DNA of 58,957 bases, taken from the NCBI GenBank assembly GCA_937992175.1, contig CALKLF010000060.1, forward strand, positions 1 through 58,957. The letters run 5' to 3'. Positions 1 to 7,750 of this stretch are shown in pieces (positions within the stretch are counted from its first letter, which is position 1; each line of letters starts with the position of its first letter). This DNA comes from an uncultured Fimbriimonadales bacterium. GTDB lineage: Bacteria > Armatimonadota > Fimbriimonadia > Fimbriimonadales > GBS-DC. A model generated the notes under the pieces. That model did not search any database. It was not told the DNA's origin and saw only the letters and a list, made by a program, of their open reading frames with translations. Made by a program: the position numbers and the translations under genes.

Positions 1-212
1 CGACAGCATTCCTGCCGTCGCGCTGTTCCGATAAGTTGTTCACCTACGACGGAAGAATGCCGTCGCACCAAGGTCAGACTGTGCATTGCGACGGCAGGAA
101 TGCCGTCGCACCAAGGTCAGACTGTGCATTGCGACGGCAGGACTGCCGTCGCACCAAGGTCAGCCTGTGCATTGCGACGGCAAGCATGCCGTCGCACCAA
201 GCACACTGTCGT
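1..212. repeat. Tandem 43-bp palindromic repeats (family A)
   Basis: Four near-identical units follow each other with a period of 43 bases; the core TGCCGTCGCACCAAGG starts at 58, 101, 144 and 187. Each unit carries an inverted repeat (GCGACGGCA, three-base gap, TGCCGTCGC) and then the linker AAGGTCAGACTGTGCATT. A separate copy with loop ATTCCT is at 3-22. The same palindrome type recurs at 5244-5363, 20237-20296 and 58857-58935. No gene is visible here; the short open frames across it are repeat translations. Confidence 0.85.
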
Positions 213-240
213 TTTGCATACGATTTTTAGCCGTAGGCGC

Positions 241-1584
241 TCAGGAAACCCCCTCCCGCGTCAGTCCCTGCAGCACGCCGTGCGCCGCTGCCGCGCTCGA
301 TTCCAGCGCGCCCTCCATGTAGCCGACGAACATGCTCAGATAGTCGCCTGCAAAGTAGACTCGTCCCTCAGGCTGGCGCAGGAGGGGCAACGCTTCAGTC
401 AGATAGCCCGGCGGGTGGTGGATGTAGGCGTGTAGCGCGAACGGGTCGGCTTGCCAGTCGTAGCTGCGCGCCGTGAGAACCTGCGCCCGGCATTCAGGGT
501 ACATCACCTCCAGCGTTTGCAGGCACTGCTCGATGCGTGCCTGTTCCGAGAGGCTGCCCCAGCGGCGCGCGGGTTCGCCTCCCGTCCAGAAGGAGAGGAT
601 GCCCATTTCGCCGTTCTGCAGGTCGGTCTCTTCCCAGATGGCGGTGATGTCGGGCTGGTTTGCACGGGCGCGAGGCGCGTGCGTGCGCCAGAATCGTGTA
701 CGAAACTGAATCAGGGTGCGGATGACCGCGCCTTTCCCAGCGAGGCTCAGCGCGTCGCGCCGCTGCGGAGAGAGCGCGGGCGTCCACTCCAGCTGCGTCA
801 GCACGGGGAACGGCAGGGCGACAATCGCGTAGCGGGCTTCAATCGTATACGGGTTGCCTTCGCGCCGACAGTGAACGCGCACGCCCTGCGCAGTCTGCTG
901 AATCGCCTCAACAGGCGTATTCAGCAGCAGCTCACCGCCCTGCGCCGTGAAGCCATGCGCGAGCGCTTTAGGCAGTGTCTCTGTGCCGTCGCGCAGGCGA
1001 TAGACGCCCGCATCCACGCGCTCGCCGTAGAACGCCTCCTGCGCCACAATGCTCAGAAACGACAGATGCTCTGGCTCGGTCGCCTCCAGGTTGCGAGCGT
1101 AGCGTCGGAACAGCGGCTCGCCCGCCTGCCATAGCCCGCGCTGCTCCGCCCAGTCGCGCATCGAAAGCCTATCAAGTGGTTTGAGCGCGTCAGGAACCTG
1201 CCACGGACAGTGCGGTTCAGGAATCTGATGGGTGTGTTCATACACCTCGTCCCAGAGGCGTCGCCATGCTGTCTGCGCGGCGCGCGCGGCGGGTGGCGTT
1301 GGCGACACGCCCCAGAAGTTCGGACGAGTCGAGACATACAGATCGAAATGTTTCGCTAAACCAAGCACACGCGTATGGTTCGAATCGATAAACTCGGGAC
1401 CGAGTTCGGCGTGCTGCCCCTCTAATCCGTCACGCCATGTGCAGACGCGCCCGCCCACGCGCGCACGCGCCTCCACAAGACCCACAGAATAGAAAGCCTC
1501 ACGCAGGAGATAAGCGGCATACAGCCCAGCCAGCCCAGCCCCAAGCACGACACAGTCGTATCGCTGGTTTTGGCAATCGTTCAT
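241..1584 (-). CDS. Flavin monoamine oxidase family protein (FAD-dependent amine oxidoreductase)
   Basis: The N-terminus (residues 10-45) has the FAD-binding Rossmann signature VVLGAGLAGLYAAYLL, followed by the GG-doublet RVGGRV typical of the amine oxidase family (PF01593). The C-terminus has the second FAD contact, GRVYFAGDYLSMFVGYMEGA. At 447 aa it is normal length for this family, which oxidises primary amines, polyamines or amino acids using O2. The substrate cannot be read from sequence. There is no signal peptide, so it is probably cytoplasmic. It is a single gene; upstream is GGTACAAT/GGTACACC about 20-35 bases before the ATG, so the mRNA should have a short leader. Confidence 0.85.
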   Translation of the reverse strand: MNDCQNQRYDCVVLGAGLAGLYAAYLLREAFYSVGLVEARARVGGRVCTWRDGLEGQHAELGPEFIDSNHTRVLGLAKHFDLYVSTRPNFWGVSPTPPAARAAQTAWRRLWDEVYEHTHQIPEPHCPWQVPDALKPLDRLSMRDWAEQRGLWQAGEPLFRRYARNLEATEPEHLSFLSIVAQEAFYGERVDAGVYRLRDGTETLPKALAHGFTAQGGELLLNTPVEAIQQTAQGVRVHCRREGNPYTIEARYAIVALPFPVLTQLEWTPALSPQRRDALSLAGKGAVIRTLIQFRTRFWRTHAPRARANQPDITAIWEETDLQNGEMGILSFWTGGEPARRWGSLSEQARIEQCLQTLEVMYPECRAQVLTARSYDWQADPFALHAYIHHPPGYLTEALPLLRQPEGRVYFAGDYLSMFVGYMEGALESSAAAAHGVLQGLTREGVS

Positions 1585-1649
1585 AGTCTCACCCTAAACG
1601 GTGGTGTACCGAATTGTACCCTACGAAAATACCGCCGCGGAAGTCGTTT

Positions 1650-2999
1650 TCAGACAGGTCGGTGAGGAGTCTCCTGTGCCTCGCCCCACACATCGTACAC
1701 ATCTGCAGCCGTAATGGTCACATCCACGAATTCGCCCACCTGCGCCGTACAGTGCTGGACATACACCAGTCCGTCCACATCGGGCGCGTCTCGGTGGGAG
1801 CGTCCAACCGCGTACTTGCCGTCATCGCTCTCGGTCTCTATCAACACACGCACAGTCGTGCCCACGAGTCGCTGATTGCGAGCAAGTGAAATCGGCTGCT
1901 GGAAACGCATGAGTTTGTCGTAACGCTCACGCTTTACTTTGAAAGGTACTTGATTAGGCAGCTCGGCGGAGGGCGCGCCCTTCTCGCGAGAGTAGATGAA
2001 CGCCCCTACGCGGTCCAGCTGCGCCGCTTGCATAAAGTCGAGCAGGTTCTGGAACTCCGCTTCGCCCTCGCCAGGGAACCCTACAATGAAGGTGGTACGA
2101 ATTGCGATTTCAGGCATGGCAGCACGCAGCTGCTCGATCATCTTCAGGTAACGTTCGCCGTCGCCCGGACGACGCATGGCGCGGAGAACCGTTGCGTCAG
2201 CGTGCTGCAGTGGTACATCGAGATACTTGACCACCTTGGGCAGGGTCGCCATGGTCTCGATGAGTTCCTCAGTGATGCGCGAGGGATAGGCGTAGTGAAT
2301 GCGGATCCATTCAATCCCTTCAACATCGCTCAACGCGCGCAGCAGGGTAGGGAGCATGAACTTCCTGTACAGGTCGTAGCCGTACTGGGTGGTATCCTGC
2401 GCAATCAGGTTAATCTCCTTCGCGCCGTGTTCCGCGAGCCAGCGCGCCTCTTCCAGCACGCGCTCCAGAGGCTTGCTTACATGTCTGCCGCGAAACGAGG
2501 GGATAGTGCAGAAGGTGCAGCGGTGATCGCAGCCCTCTGAAACCTTGAGGTACGCTGTCCACGGCGCGCGGCTACGCAGGCGTGTGGGCACATCGGCCCA
2601 GCGGTGATGGGGTGGCTGAATATCGACGAGTGGCTGGCGGCTGGTCGACGTGGAGTCCACAATCTCTGCGAAGCGGGCCATCTGACCGACGCCCACCCAG
2701 GCGTCCACCTCAGGCAACAACCGCTTGAGCGACTCGCCCAGCCGCTGCACCATGCAGCCCGCGACGATGACACGCTGCGTCTTGCCCTGCTTTTTGAGTT
2801 GCAGCGCTTCGCGGATGACCTGCATGCCCTCCCGTTGCGCCGACTCTAAGAACCCGCAGGTGTTAATAATCACCACATCGGGCGTGTCGGTGAGCGCGTC
2901 GAGCCGATAACCCGCGCGTTGCAACACGCCTGCGATCTCCTCCGAGTCGACCTCGTTTTTCGCGCAACCGAGCGTGATGAGGCGTACCGTGCTGGACAT
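1650..2999 (-). CDS. rimO: Ribosomal protein uS12 methylthiotransferase RimO
   Basis: A radical-SAM methylthiotransferase of 449 aa, full length. The N-terminal UPF0004 domain has its three [4Fe-4S] cysteines (C12 in LGCAKNEVDSE, C48 in NTCGF, C81 in AGCM). The radical SAM cluster motif CDHRCTFCTIP follows near residue 157, and a TRAM domain forms the C-terminus. LGCAKNEVDSE is characteristic of RimO rather than MiaB. RimO adds a methylthio group to the conserved aspartate of ribosomal protein S12. The start ATG at 2999 lies 9 bases after a TATACT box, so the message is probably leaderless. Confidence 0.95.
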   Translation of the reverse strand: MSSTVRLITLGCAKNEVDSEEIAGVLQRAGYRLDALTDTPDVVIINTCGFLESAQREGMQVIREALQLKKQGKTQRVIVAGCMVQRLGESLKRLLPEVDAWVGVGQMARFAEIVDSTSTSRQPLVDIQPPHHRWADVPTRLRSRAPWTAYLKVSEGCDHRCTFCTIPSFRGRHVSKPLERVLEEARWLAEHGAKEINLIAQDTTQYGYDLYRKFMLPTLLRALSDVEGIEWIRIHYAYPSRITEELIETMATLPKVVKYLDVPLQHADATVLRAMRRPGDGERYLKMIEQLRAAMPEIAIRTTFIVGFPGEGEAEFQNLLDFMQAAQLDRVGAFIYSREKGAPSAELPNQVPFKVKRERYDKLMRFQQPISLARNQRLVGTTVRVLIETESDDGKYAVGRSHRDAPDVDGLVYVQHCTAQVGEFVDVTITAADVYDVWGEAQETPHRPV

Positions 3000-3007
3000 C
3001 GAGTAAA

Positions 3008-3013
3008 AGTATA
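3008..3013 (-). promoter_or_regulatory. Extended -10 box of rimO (leaderless type)
   Basis: Reading leftward the sequence is AGGTATACTTTTACTCG followed by the ATG. TATACT preceded by GG ends 8 bases before the start codon, leaving no room for a ribosome binding site. Confidence 0.7.
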
Positions 3014-3054
3014 CCTGCTTCCTGGGGCAGCGAGCGTGTGGCGCAGGCGGCGCG

Positions 3055-4173
3055 TCACCGTCCCACGCGTCGCCCTAATCGCGTGGTGATTTCGTGGGGC
3101 GTCGTGTGCAACAGACGCGCAAGGGTCTCCACGCGCACCTCCGCTGCGCCGTCGCGCCCAATCAGAGTCGCGATGTCCCCAACCTGCACGGTGGGCAGGT
3201 CGGTCGCATCCACCATCACCATGTCCATGCATACGCGACCTATCTGAGGAACGAGTTTGCCGTGAAGCGCGACGGGCGCAAGGTTAGTTAACCCAATTGG
3301 GTAGCCGTCGGCGTAGCCCACCCCGAGAGTGGCGACGCGCGTGGGGCGTTCGGCGCGGAACCACGCGCCGTAGCTCACGCTGCGCCCTTTCGGGATGGTA
3401 CGCACGGAGACCACCCGCGCCCGCCAGCGCAACACAGGTTGCAGACGCTGGCACAGTGGATGCGCCTCCTGCCCCGCTGGGGCGATACCGTAGAGCAGTA
3501 GCCCGATGCGCGCGCCATCGAGCAGGCTGTCGGGAGCCGTCAACACACCTGCGCTCGCAGCAGCGGAGAGCGGCGTATGCGGGAAGCCGCACGCCTGCAA
3601 ACGCGTCACAATCTGTAGAAACTGGCGCAGCTGTTCCTGCGTGAACTCGGGATCGCTCTCGGCGCAGGCGAAGTGCGTGAAGACGCTCCGCCATTCCAGC
3701 GGCGCATCGGGGCAAAACACCCTCAGGAACAGCTCAATTTCCTCAGGCGTCAGCCCCAGTCGGCTCATGCCTGTGTCTATCTCCAGATGCACGGGCAGCG
3801 GGCGGTTAAGCGACGAGGCGACGGCGCGCGCCTGTTCATAGGCACGCGGGGAGTCGATGACGCTCTCGATGGCGTACTCCGCTGCGGCGCGCCACTCTTG
3901 AGGTGTGGCAGGCGGATAGAGGGTCATCAGGCGAAATGACACCTCCCGAACTGCTCCGCGCAGTTCGATAGCTTCGCTCAGACTGGCAACGATGAAGCAG
4001 CTCACACCTGTCGGTAAGAGCGCGTTCACAGTTTCCACCGCGCCGTGCCCGTAAGCGTCGGCTTTCACCACTGCCCACAGCGTGCGCGCCTCGCCGAGAT
4101 ACCCCATCAGAGTGCGCGCGTTGTGTTGCAGGGCGGCACGGTCTATCTCAATCCAGTTCGTCGGGTATGCCAC
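3055..4173 (-). CDS. alr: Alanine racemase
   Basis: PLP-dependent fold-type III racemase of 372 aa, making D-alanine for peptidoglycan. The PLP lysine lies in VVKADAYGHGA (K37), and the catalytic tyrosine region is SYGAWFRAE in the C-terminal domain. HLEIDTGMSRLG is the usual substrate/PLP contact motif. The start is GTG (GTG GCA TAC CCG) at 4173; it lies 7 bases after a TACAAT box, which supports this start over any later ATG. The gene stands alone, head-to-head with the sigma factor unit to its right. Confidence 0.95.
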   Translation of the reverse strand: MAYPTNWIEIDRAALQHNARTLMGYLGEARTLWAVVKADAYGHGAVETVNALLPTGVSCFIVASLSEAIELRGAVREVSFRLMTLYPPATPQEWRAAAEYAIESVIDSPRAYEQARAVASSLNRPLPVHLEIDTGMSRLGLTPEEIELFLRVFCPDAPLEWRSVFTHFACAESDPEFTQEQLRQFLQIVTRLQACGFPHTPLSAAASAGVLTAPDSLLDGARIGLLLYGIAPAGQEAHPLCQRLQPVLRWRARVVSVRTIPKGRSVSYGAWFRAERPTRVATLGVGYADGYPIGLTNLAPVALHGKLVPQIGRVCMDMVMVDATDLPTVQVGDIATLIGRDGAAEVRVETLARLLHTTPHEITTRLGRRVGR

Positions 4174-4179
4174 AACGAT

Positions 4180-4185
4180 ATTGTA
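4180..4185 (-). promoter_or_regulatory. Extended -10 box of alr (leaderless type)
   Basis: Reading leftward: TTGGTACAATATCGTT, then GTG. The box ends 6 bases before the GTG start codon. Confidence 0.65.
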
Positions 4186-4236
4186 CCAAGCGCCCCCATC
4201 GCGTACTAAATTCAGCTGGAATACCTGCCTCTCCCC

Positions 4237-4265
4237 TTGACATTTTCCAAAAATCGATATATAAT
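4237..4265 (+). promoter_or_regulatory. Strong housekeeping-type promoter for the sigma factor operon
   Basis: A consensus TTGACA (4237-4242) is separated by 17 bases from a consensus TATAAT (4260-4265). Transcription should begin near 4272, giving a leader of about 245 bases before the sigma factor ATG. Confidence 0.85.
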
Positions 4266-4271
4266 AGAGAT

Positions 4272-4515
4272 AGCGGAAGGCAGTTGCAGTCTAAGCGAGC
4301 AGGGCAGGGAGGTACTCTCCACCTCAGCGGTTTGCTGAGCCACTTCCTTTCCCGCATTACGCTGCTATGCTTTCCCCGCGATGGCAAATTCCCCCCGAAT
4401 TCGGGGGAATTTGCCCCCAAATGGCTCTTGACCTGTCCGCTTTTGGCGGGTTTTTGAGTCTTTAACGCATGGAGCGTCCGTATAGGGCGTCCCGAAAGGA
4501 AGGAAGGTGACTGCC
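4272..4515 (+). promoter_or_regulatory. Long structured 5' leader of the sigma factor operon
   Basis: This stretch of about 245 bases has no plausible gene. It can fold into a 6-bp hairpin (CTCAGC 4323-4328 with GCTGAG 4334-4339) and a long hairpin from a nearly perfect palindrome at 4383-4415 (arms GGCAAATTCCCC and GGGGAATTTGCC around GAATTC). A short CCGC/GCGG hairpin followed by a T run lies at 4437-4456. A Shine-Dalgarno AAGGAAGG stands 8 bases before the ATG at 4516. The layout suggests post-transcriptional or attenuation control; no known riboswitch class is recognised. Confidence 0.45.
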
Positions 4516-5052
4516 ATGTATCATGCGGAAAGGACATCGCTGTATGCGGAGCATCAGTTCTATGCAGCGCTGCGCGAGCGGATTGAGCGGCTGGTACGAC
4601 GCTATTGTCGCTCCAACGACGATGATGTTGCGGATCTGACCCAGGAGTGCGTGCTGCGGGTCTATAATAACCTGGATAGCCTGCGCGACCTGGATAAGAT
4701 TGAGCCCTGGCTCCGAACTGTGGTGCGCAACGCGGTCTACACTTGGTATCGTGAGCGCAAGCGCGAGCAGGAAACCTACTCGCTGGGACTGGAGTCGGAT
4801 TATGAGACAGATACCTACTCCATCCCTGAAGATGATTTATTGTTGTATTTTGTGTTGCAGGAAGCGATGCAGACGCTGTCGGACAGCGACCGGCAGATGT
4901 TCGAGTTGCGCTATGGCGTCGGCTTGAGCTATCGGGAGATTGCCCAGCAGATGGGCTTGAACGAGGAAGCCGTGCGCAAGCGCATCACGCGAGCGCTGTC
5001 GCGTCTGAAAGCCCATCCAATCATCCAGTCTATCATGACGGAAGGTGGTTAA
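4516..5052 (+). CDS. RNA polymerase sigma factor, sigma-70 family (ECF type)
   Basis: 178 aa from the chosen ATG. Region 2 spans about residues 15-85 (DDDVADLTQECVLRVYNNL, then EPWLRTVVRNAVYTWYRERK). Region 4 spans about 115-170 (LSDSDRQMFELRYGVGLSYR, then the helix-turn-helix IAQQMGLNEEAVRKRITRAL). There is no region 1 or 3, as expected for an ECF factor. The ATG at 4516 follows AAGGAAGG with good spacing; a GTG at 4507 is the alternative. Two bases after its stop begins a small zinc-finger protein, the usual sigma/anti-sigma pairing. Confidence 0.9.
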   Translation: MYHAERTSLYAEHQFYAALRERIERLVRRYCRSNDDDVADLTQECVLRVYNNLDSLRDLDKIEPWLRTVVRNAVYTWYRERKREQETYSLGLESDYETDTYSIPEDDLLLYFVLQEAMQTLSDSDRQMFELRYGVGLSYREIAQQMGLNEEAVRKRITRALSRLKAHPIIQSIMTEGG

Positions 5053-5054
5053 GT

Positions 5055-5240
5055 ATGGATTGCAGGCGAGCGCAGGAGTGGATCGAGGCGTATATCATGG
5101 GCGACCTCGCTCCGGAGCTCGCCGACGAACTGGAAGCGCACCTGAGAGAGTGCGACGCTTGCCAGCGTCACTATGAGGAGCAGAAGCGGCTGATTGCGCT
5201 GCTGAAACGTGCGTTCCGCGTGAAGCAGCGCTTCGCATAA
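5055..5240 (+). CDS. Putative soluble anti-sigma factor, zinc-finger (ZAS) domain only
   Basis: 61 aa. It contains the anti-sigma zinc-binding pattern HLRECDACQ (H-x3-C-x2-C) within a helical segment that begins LAPELADELEAHL. There is no transmembrane helix and no sensor domain, so it would act in the cytoplasm, like RsrA/ChrR-type ZAS proteins but shorter. It starts two bases after the sigma factor stop, so the two are co-translated. The likely role is to hold the preceding sigma factor and respond to redox or metal state; this is inferred from family and context. Confidence 0.75.
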   Translation: MDCRRAQEWIEAYIMGDLAPELADELEAHLRECDACQRHYEEQKRLIALLKRAFRVKQRFA

Positions 5241-5243
5241 GCA

Positions 5244-5363
5244 GGTGCGACGATGTTCTTGTCGTCGCATCGAAGCCAGCGACAGCCTTGCGGGTGCGAC
5301 GACATTCTTGTCGTCGCGAACTGGTGGCTTTGGCGCGACAACAAGAATATCGTCGCACCAGAG
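5244..5363. repeat. Three palindromic hairpins of family A
   Basis: Between the anti-sigma stop and the convergent HD-GYP gene lie three related inverted repeats: GCGACGATGTTCTTGTCGTC (from about 5247), GCGACGACATTCTTGTCGTC (from about 5294) and, inverted, GACAACAAGAATATCGTC (from about 5337). The loop ATTCTT is shared, but the stem is CGACGAC instead of the CGACGGC seen at 1-212. They may also serve as a bidirectional terminator. Confidence 0.8.
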
Positions 5364-5366
5364 CGA

Positions 5367-6440
5367 CTATGCCGCCGCGCGTTGCTGGCGATTCGCGAGG
5401 CTGATTTCGCGGATCATGCGCAGCTCCTCCTCAGGGATCTCGAGGAACAGTTTGACCATGTCGGGGTCGAACTGTTTCCCTGTGCAGCGAATGATTTCCT
5501 CGCGCGCCTCTGCGAAGCTGAGCGCTTTGCGGTAGGGGCGGTCGGAGGTCATTGCGTCCAGGGTGTCGGCGATGGCGAAGATACGCGCTCCCAACGGGAT
5601 GGCTTCGCCCGCCAACCCGTAGGGGTAGCCCTGCCCATCCCAGCGTTCGTGGTGGTGCAACACGATGGGCGCGGCAGGGCGCAGCGCGTCAATCTTCATG
5701 CACATTCGGTAGCCAATCACGGGATGCTGCTTCATAATCTCCCACTCTTCGGGCGTGAGTGGTCCGGGTTTATACAGAATGCTGTCAGGCACACCGATTT
5801 TGCCGATGTCGTGTAGCAGTGCGCCATGCTCGATGTTGACCAGTTCCTCCACCGATAGATTCAGACGGTTCGCCATCGCCATCGTGTACGCCGCCACGCG
5901 CTCCGAGTGTCCCTCCGTTTCCGTATCGCGCGTATCCAGCGCCGCCAGCAGGGCGTCCAGCGTCGCCCGATAGGATTTCTGCACAGCGTCTTCGTACTGG
6001 CGCGTCTGGTTCGTCAGCATGGAGTGGCGCGTCAGGTTGCGCTCGATCATAATCGGGATCTCGTGGATGTTGTAGGGTTTGGTGATGAAGTCGCTCGCGC
6101 CCTGTTTCAACGCCTCGCGCACCATCTCGATGTTGCCGTAGCCTGTAATCAGGATCACGGGCGTCTCGGGCGCGCGCTCGCGTATCTGGCGTAGCAGGTC
6201 GAAGCCGTTCATGCCCGGCATGAAGATGTCGCTTAGCACGATGTCGATTGGCTCGCGCTCCAGAACGCGCAACGCCTCCGCGCCCGACGACGCCGAATAC
6301 ACCTGATACCCCCCATCCTCCAGCACAAAGTGGAGCGTTTCCCGCACCAGGTCGTCGTCGTCCACAATCAGCACATTCCGTTGCGGCGGCGCGACGAGAA
6401 CCGTCGGCTCCACAGGTTCAAACAGTTGGTAGACTTGCAT
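5367..6440 (-). CDS. Response regulator with HD-GYP phosphodiesterase output domain
   Basis: 357 aa. Residues about 22-135 are a CheY-like receiver (LIVDDDDLVRE acidic pocket, phospho-acceptor D in DIVLSDIFMPGMNG, K in ITKPY). After a coiled linker, residues about 160-345 are an HD-GYP domain with EGHSERVAAYT, HGALLHDIGKIGVPDSIL, HHHERWDGQGYPYGL and the DALTS-like DTLDAMTSDRPYR. HD-GYP domains hydrolyse cyclic di-GMP. No histidine kinase adjoins it, so its partner is elsewhere. A GGAGG Shine-Dalgarno precedes the ATG. The unusual N-terminal extension (about 20 aa before the receiver) is proline/valine rich. Confidence 0.92.
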   Translation of the reverse strand: MQVYQLFEPVEPTVLVAPPQRNVLIVDDDDLVRETLHFVLEDGGYQVYSASSGAEALRVLEREPIDIVLSDIFMPGMNGFDLLRQIRERAPETPVILITGYGNIEMVREALKQGASDFITKPYNIHEIPIMIERNLTRHSMLTNQTRQYEDAVQKSYRATLDALLAALDTRDTETEGHSERVAAYTMAMANRLNLSVEELVNIEHGALLHDIGKIGVPDSILYKPGPLTPEEWEIMKQHPVIGYRMCMKIDALRPAAPIVLHHHERWDGQGYPYGLAGEAIPLGARIFAIADTLDAMTSDRPYRKALSFAEAREEIIRCTGKQFDPDMVKLFLEIPEEELRMIREISLANRQQRAAA

Positions 6441-6577
6441 CCCGTTGTGTCCTCCCTACGCATCCATGCGCAAGGGAATTTTTGCCACAAACGGGCGTTT
6501 TATTAAGGGGGAAATCGGAAAACTGGTAGTTTTGTGGAGACCCGAACCTCCAACTCGGGCGAGTCCCGCGCAGGTTG

Positions 6578-7750
6578 TCATCGCTCCAGTTTTTTGAGTA
6601 TTTTCGCTGCTTCCTCGGGGGTCAGCTTGGGATTTTGCGCCGCCTGATATGCCTGCTCGAGCGTATCGCGGAGTGGGTAATCGGGGGGGAGCGCCTGAAT
6701 CAGCTGCAGCATCGTCGCGCCTGCAGGCAAGCCCAATCGGCGGCAGAGTCGGCGGCGCGTATTCTCCAGAATTGTCTCAAAGGCGGGTTGCGCTGCCTGC
6801 GCACGCTCGTAAACCCCTGCCAACGCCTCGACGTACTCGCCGAGGGCAGGCGCGCGGGGCGGGGCAGGGCGAGGCAGTCCGAACCGCTTGCCCACCGAAT
6901 ACATCACAATCACGGTCAGCAAGAGCAGGTGCGCAAAGGCAATCCGCACACCCGTCGGCGCAACGCCCCAGAACCCACGCGCTTCGCGCTCCACTACCAG
7001 GTCGCCCTGACCAGCATCGTCGAAGTAAATCACGCCGCCCTGAGGAAGCATTTTGCGCGCGACCGCCAGAATGAACGCGCCGTTGTCGGCGTCGCGCAGA
7101 TGCTCATTCGTGAGCCACTGCCAGTCGGCGCACTCAAATACAACCCCGTCTTCGTAGTACCAGAGCGCGCCTTTGATTGCGCCGCCTGAGCGGAGCAGAG
7201 GAACCCAGCGTCCCTCGCGGGGCGAGAGACTAACGCGCTGGTCGCCCAGACGCACTTTGGAAATCTGCTTGACCCATGGAGCGGGCAGGACAGGCGACGC
7301 CTCCACAAACCGATTCACAGGGAACTGAAAAGTGGGCAGGCGGCGGAAAGCTTCCTCCTTGAGCGGTTCCGGCAGGCGGTCGTCGCCGCTTAGCAGCAGC
7401 ACACGCCCACCCCGCCGCAGCCATGTGTCCAGCGACTCGGCGTCTTCGTCTGTCCATAGTGCCGACGCGCCTGTCCCGCCTATGGTGAGTTCGGGCGGGA
7501 AAATCACCAGCATATCCGCGTCTTTGGGCAGATGGCGGAAGGTGCGCTGGAGGGAGCGTATCGTGTAGCCGTTGCGCTCCAGCAAGCGTGCGAAGCCCTT
7601 CGCTCCGAACCGATGCTGACTGTAGCTGAGGGGCAGGGGACTGTAGCGTCGGTCGCGCGCCTCCTGCGCCAGGCGCAGCGAGTAGAGCAACAACCCCGCC
7701 ACAACCCCAATCAGCAGGACCAGCCCGAATCGCTCATGCAGGAACCGCAT
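6578..7750 (-). CDS. DUF4350 domain-containing membrane protein
   Basis: About 390 aa from the ATG at 7750 (MRFLHERFG), which follows AGGAGG. One N-terminal transmembrane helix (GLVLLIGVVAGLLLYSL) leads into the DUF4350 domain; motifs are GAKGFARLLERNGY, then LVIFPPE and RRGGRVLLLSGDDRL. A second helix near residue 270 (AHLLLLTVIVMYSVG) is followed by a cytoplasmic helical tail. DUF4350 proteins usually sit with DUF4129, MoxR and DUF58 proteins. Here the gene overlaps the end of the DUF4129 gene by 17 bases and is last in that operon, while moxR and DUF58 lie at 53.3-55.4 kb. Confidence 0.85.
   Translation of the reverse strand: MRFLHERFGLVLLIGVVAGLLLYSLRLAQEARDRRYSPLPLSYSQHRFGAKGFARLLERNGYTIRSLQRTFRHLPKDADMLVIFPPELTIGGTGASALWTDEDAESLDTWLRRGGRVLLLSGDDRLPEPLKEEAFRRLPTFQFPVNRFVEASPVLPAPWVKQISKVRLGDQRVSLSPREGRWVPLLRSGGAIKGALWYYEDGVVFECADWQWLTNEHLRDADNGAFILAVARKMLPQGGVIYFDDAGQGDLVVEREARGFWGVAPTGVRIAFAHLLLLTVIVMYSVGKRFGLPRPAPPRAPALGEYVEALAGVYERAQAAQPAFETILENTRRRLCRRLGLPAGATMLQLIQALPPDYPLRDTLEQAYQAAQNPKLTPEEAAKILKKLER

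Noticed and set aside
46-212. CRISPR array
   Set aside because: The 43-base units repeat without unique spacers; only a constant linker lies between palindromes, and no cas genes are near.
4437-4456. Rho-independent terminator in the sigma factor leader
   Set aside because: The stem is only four pairs (CCGC/GCGG). It is noted within the leader but is too weak to call a terminator.
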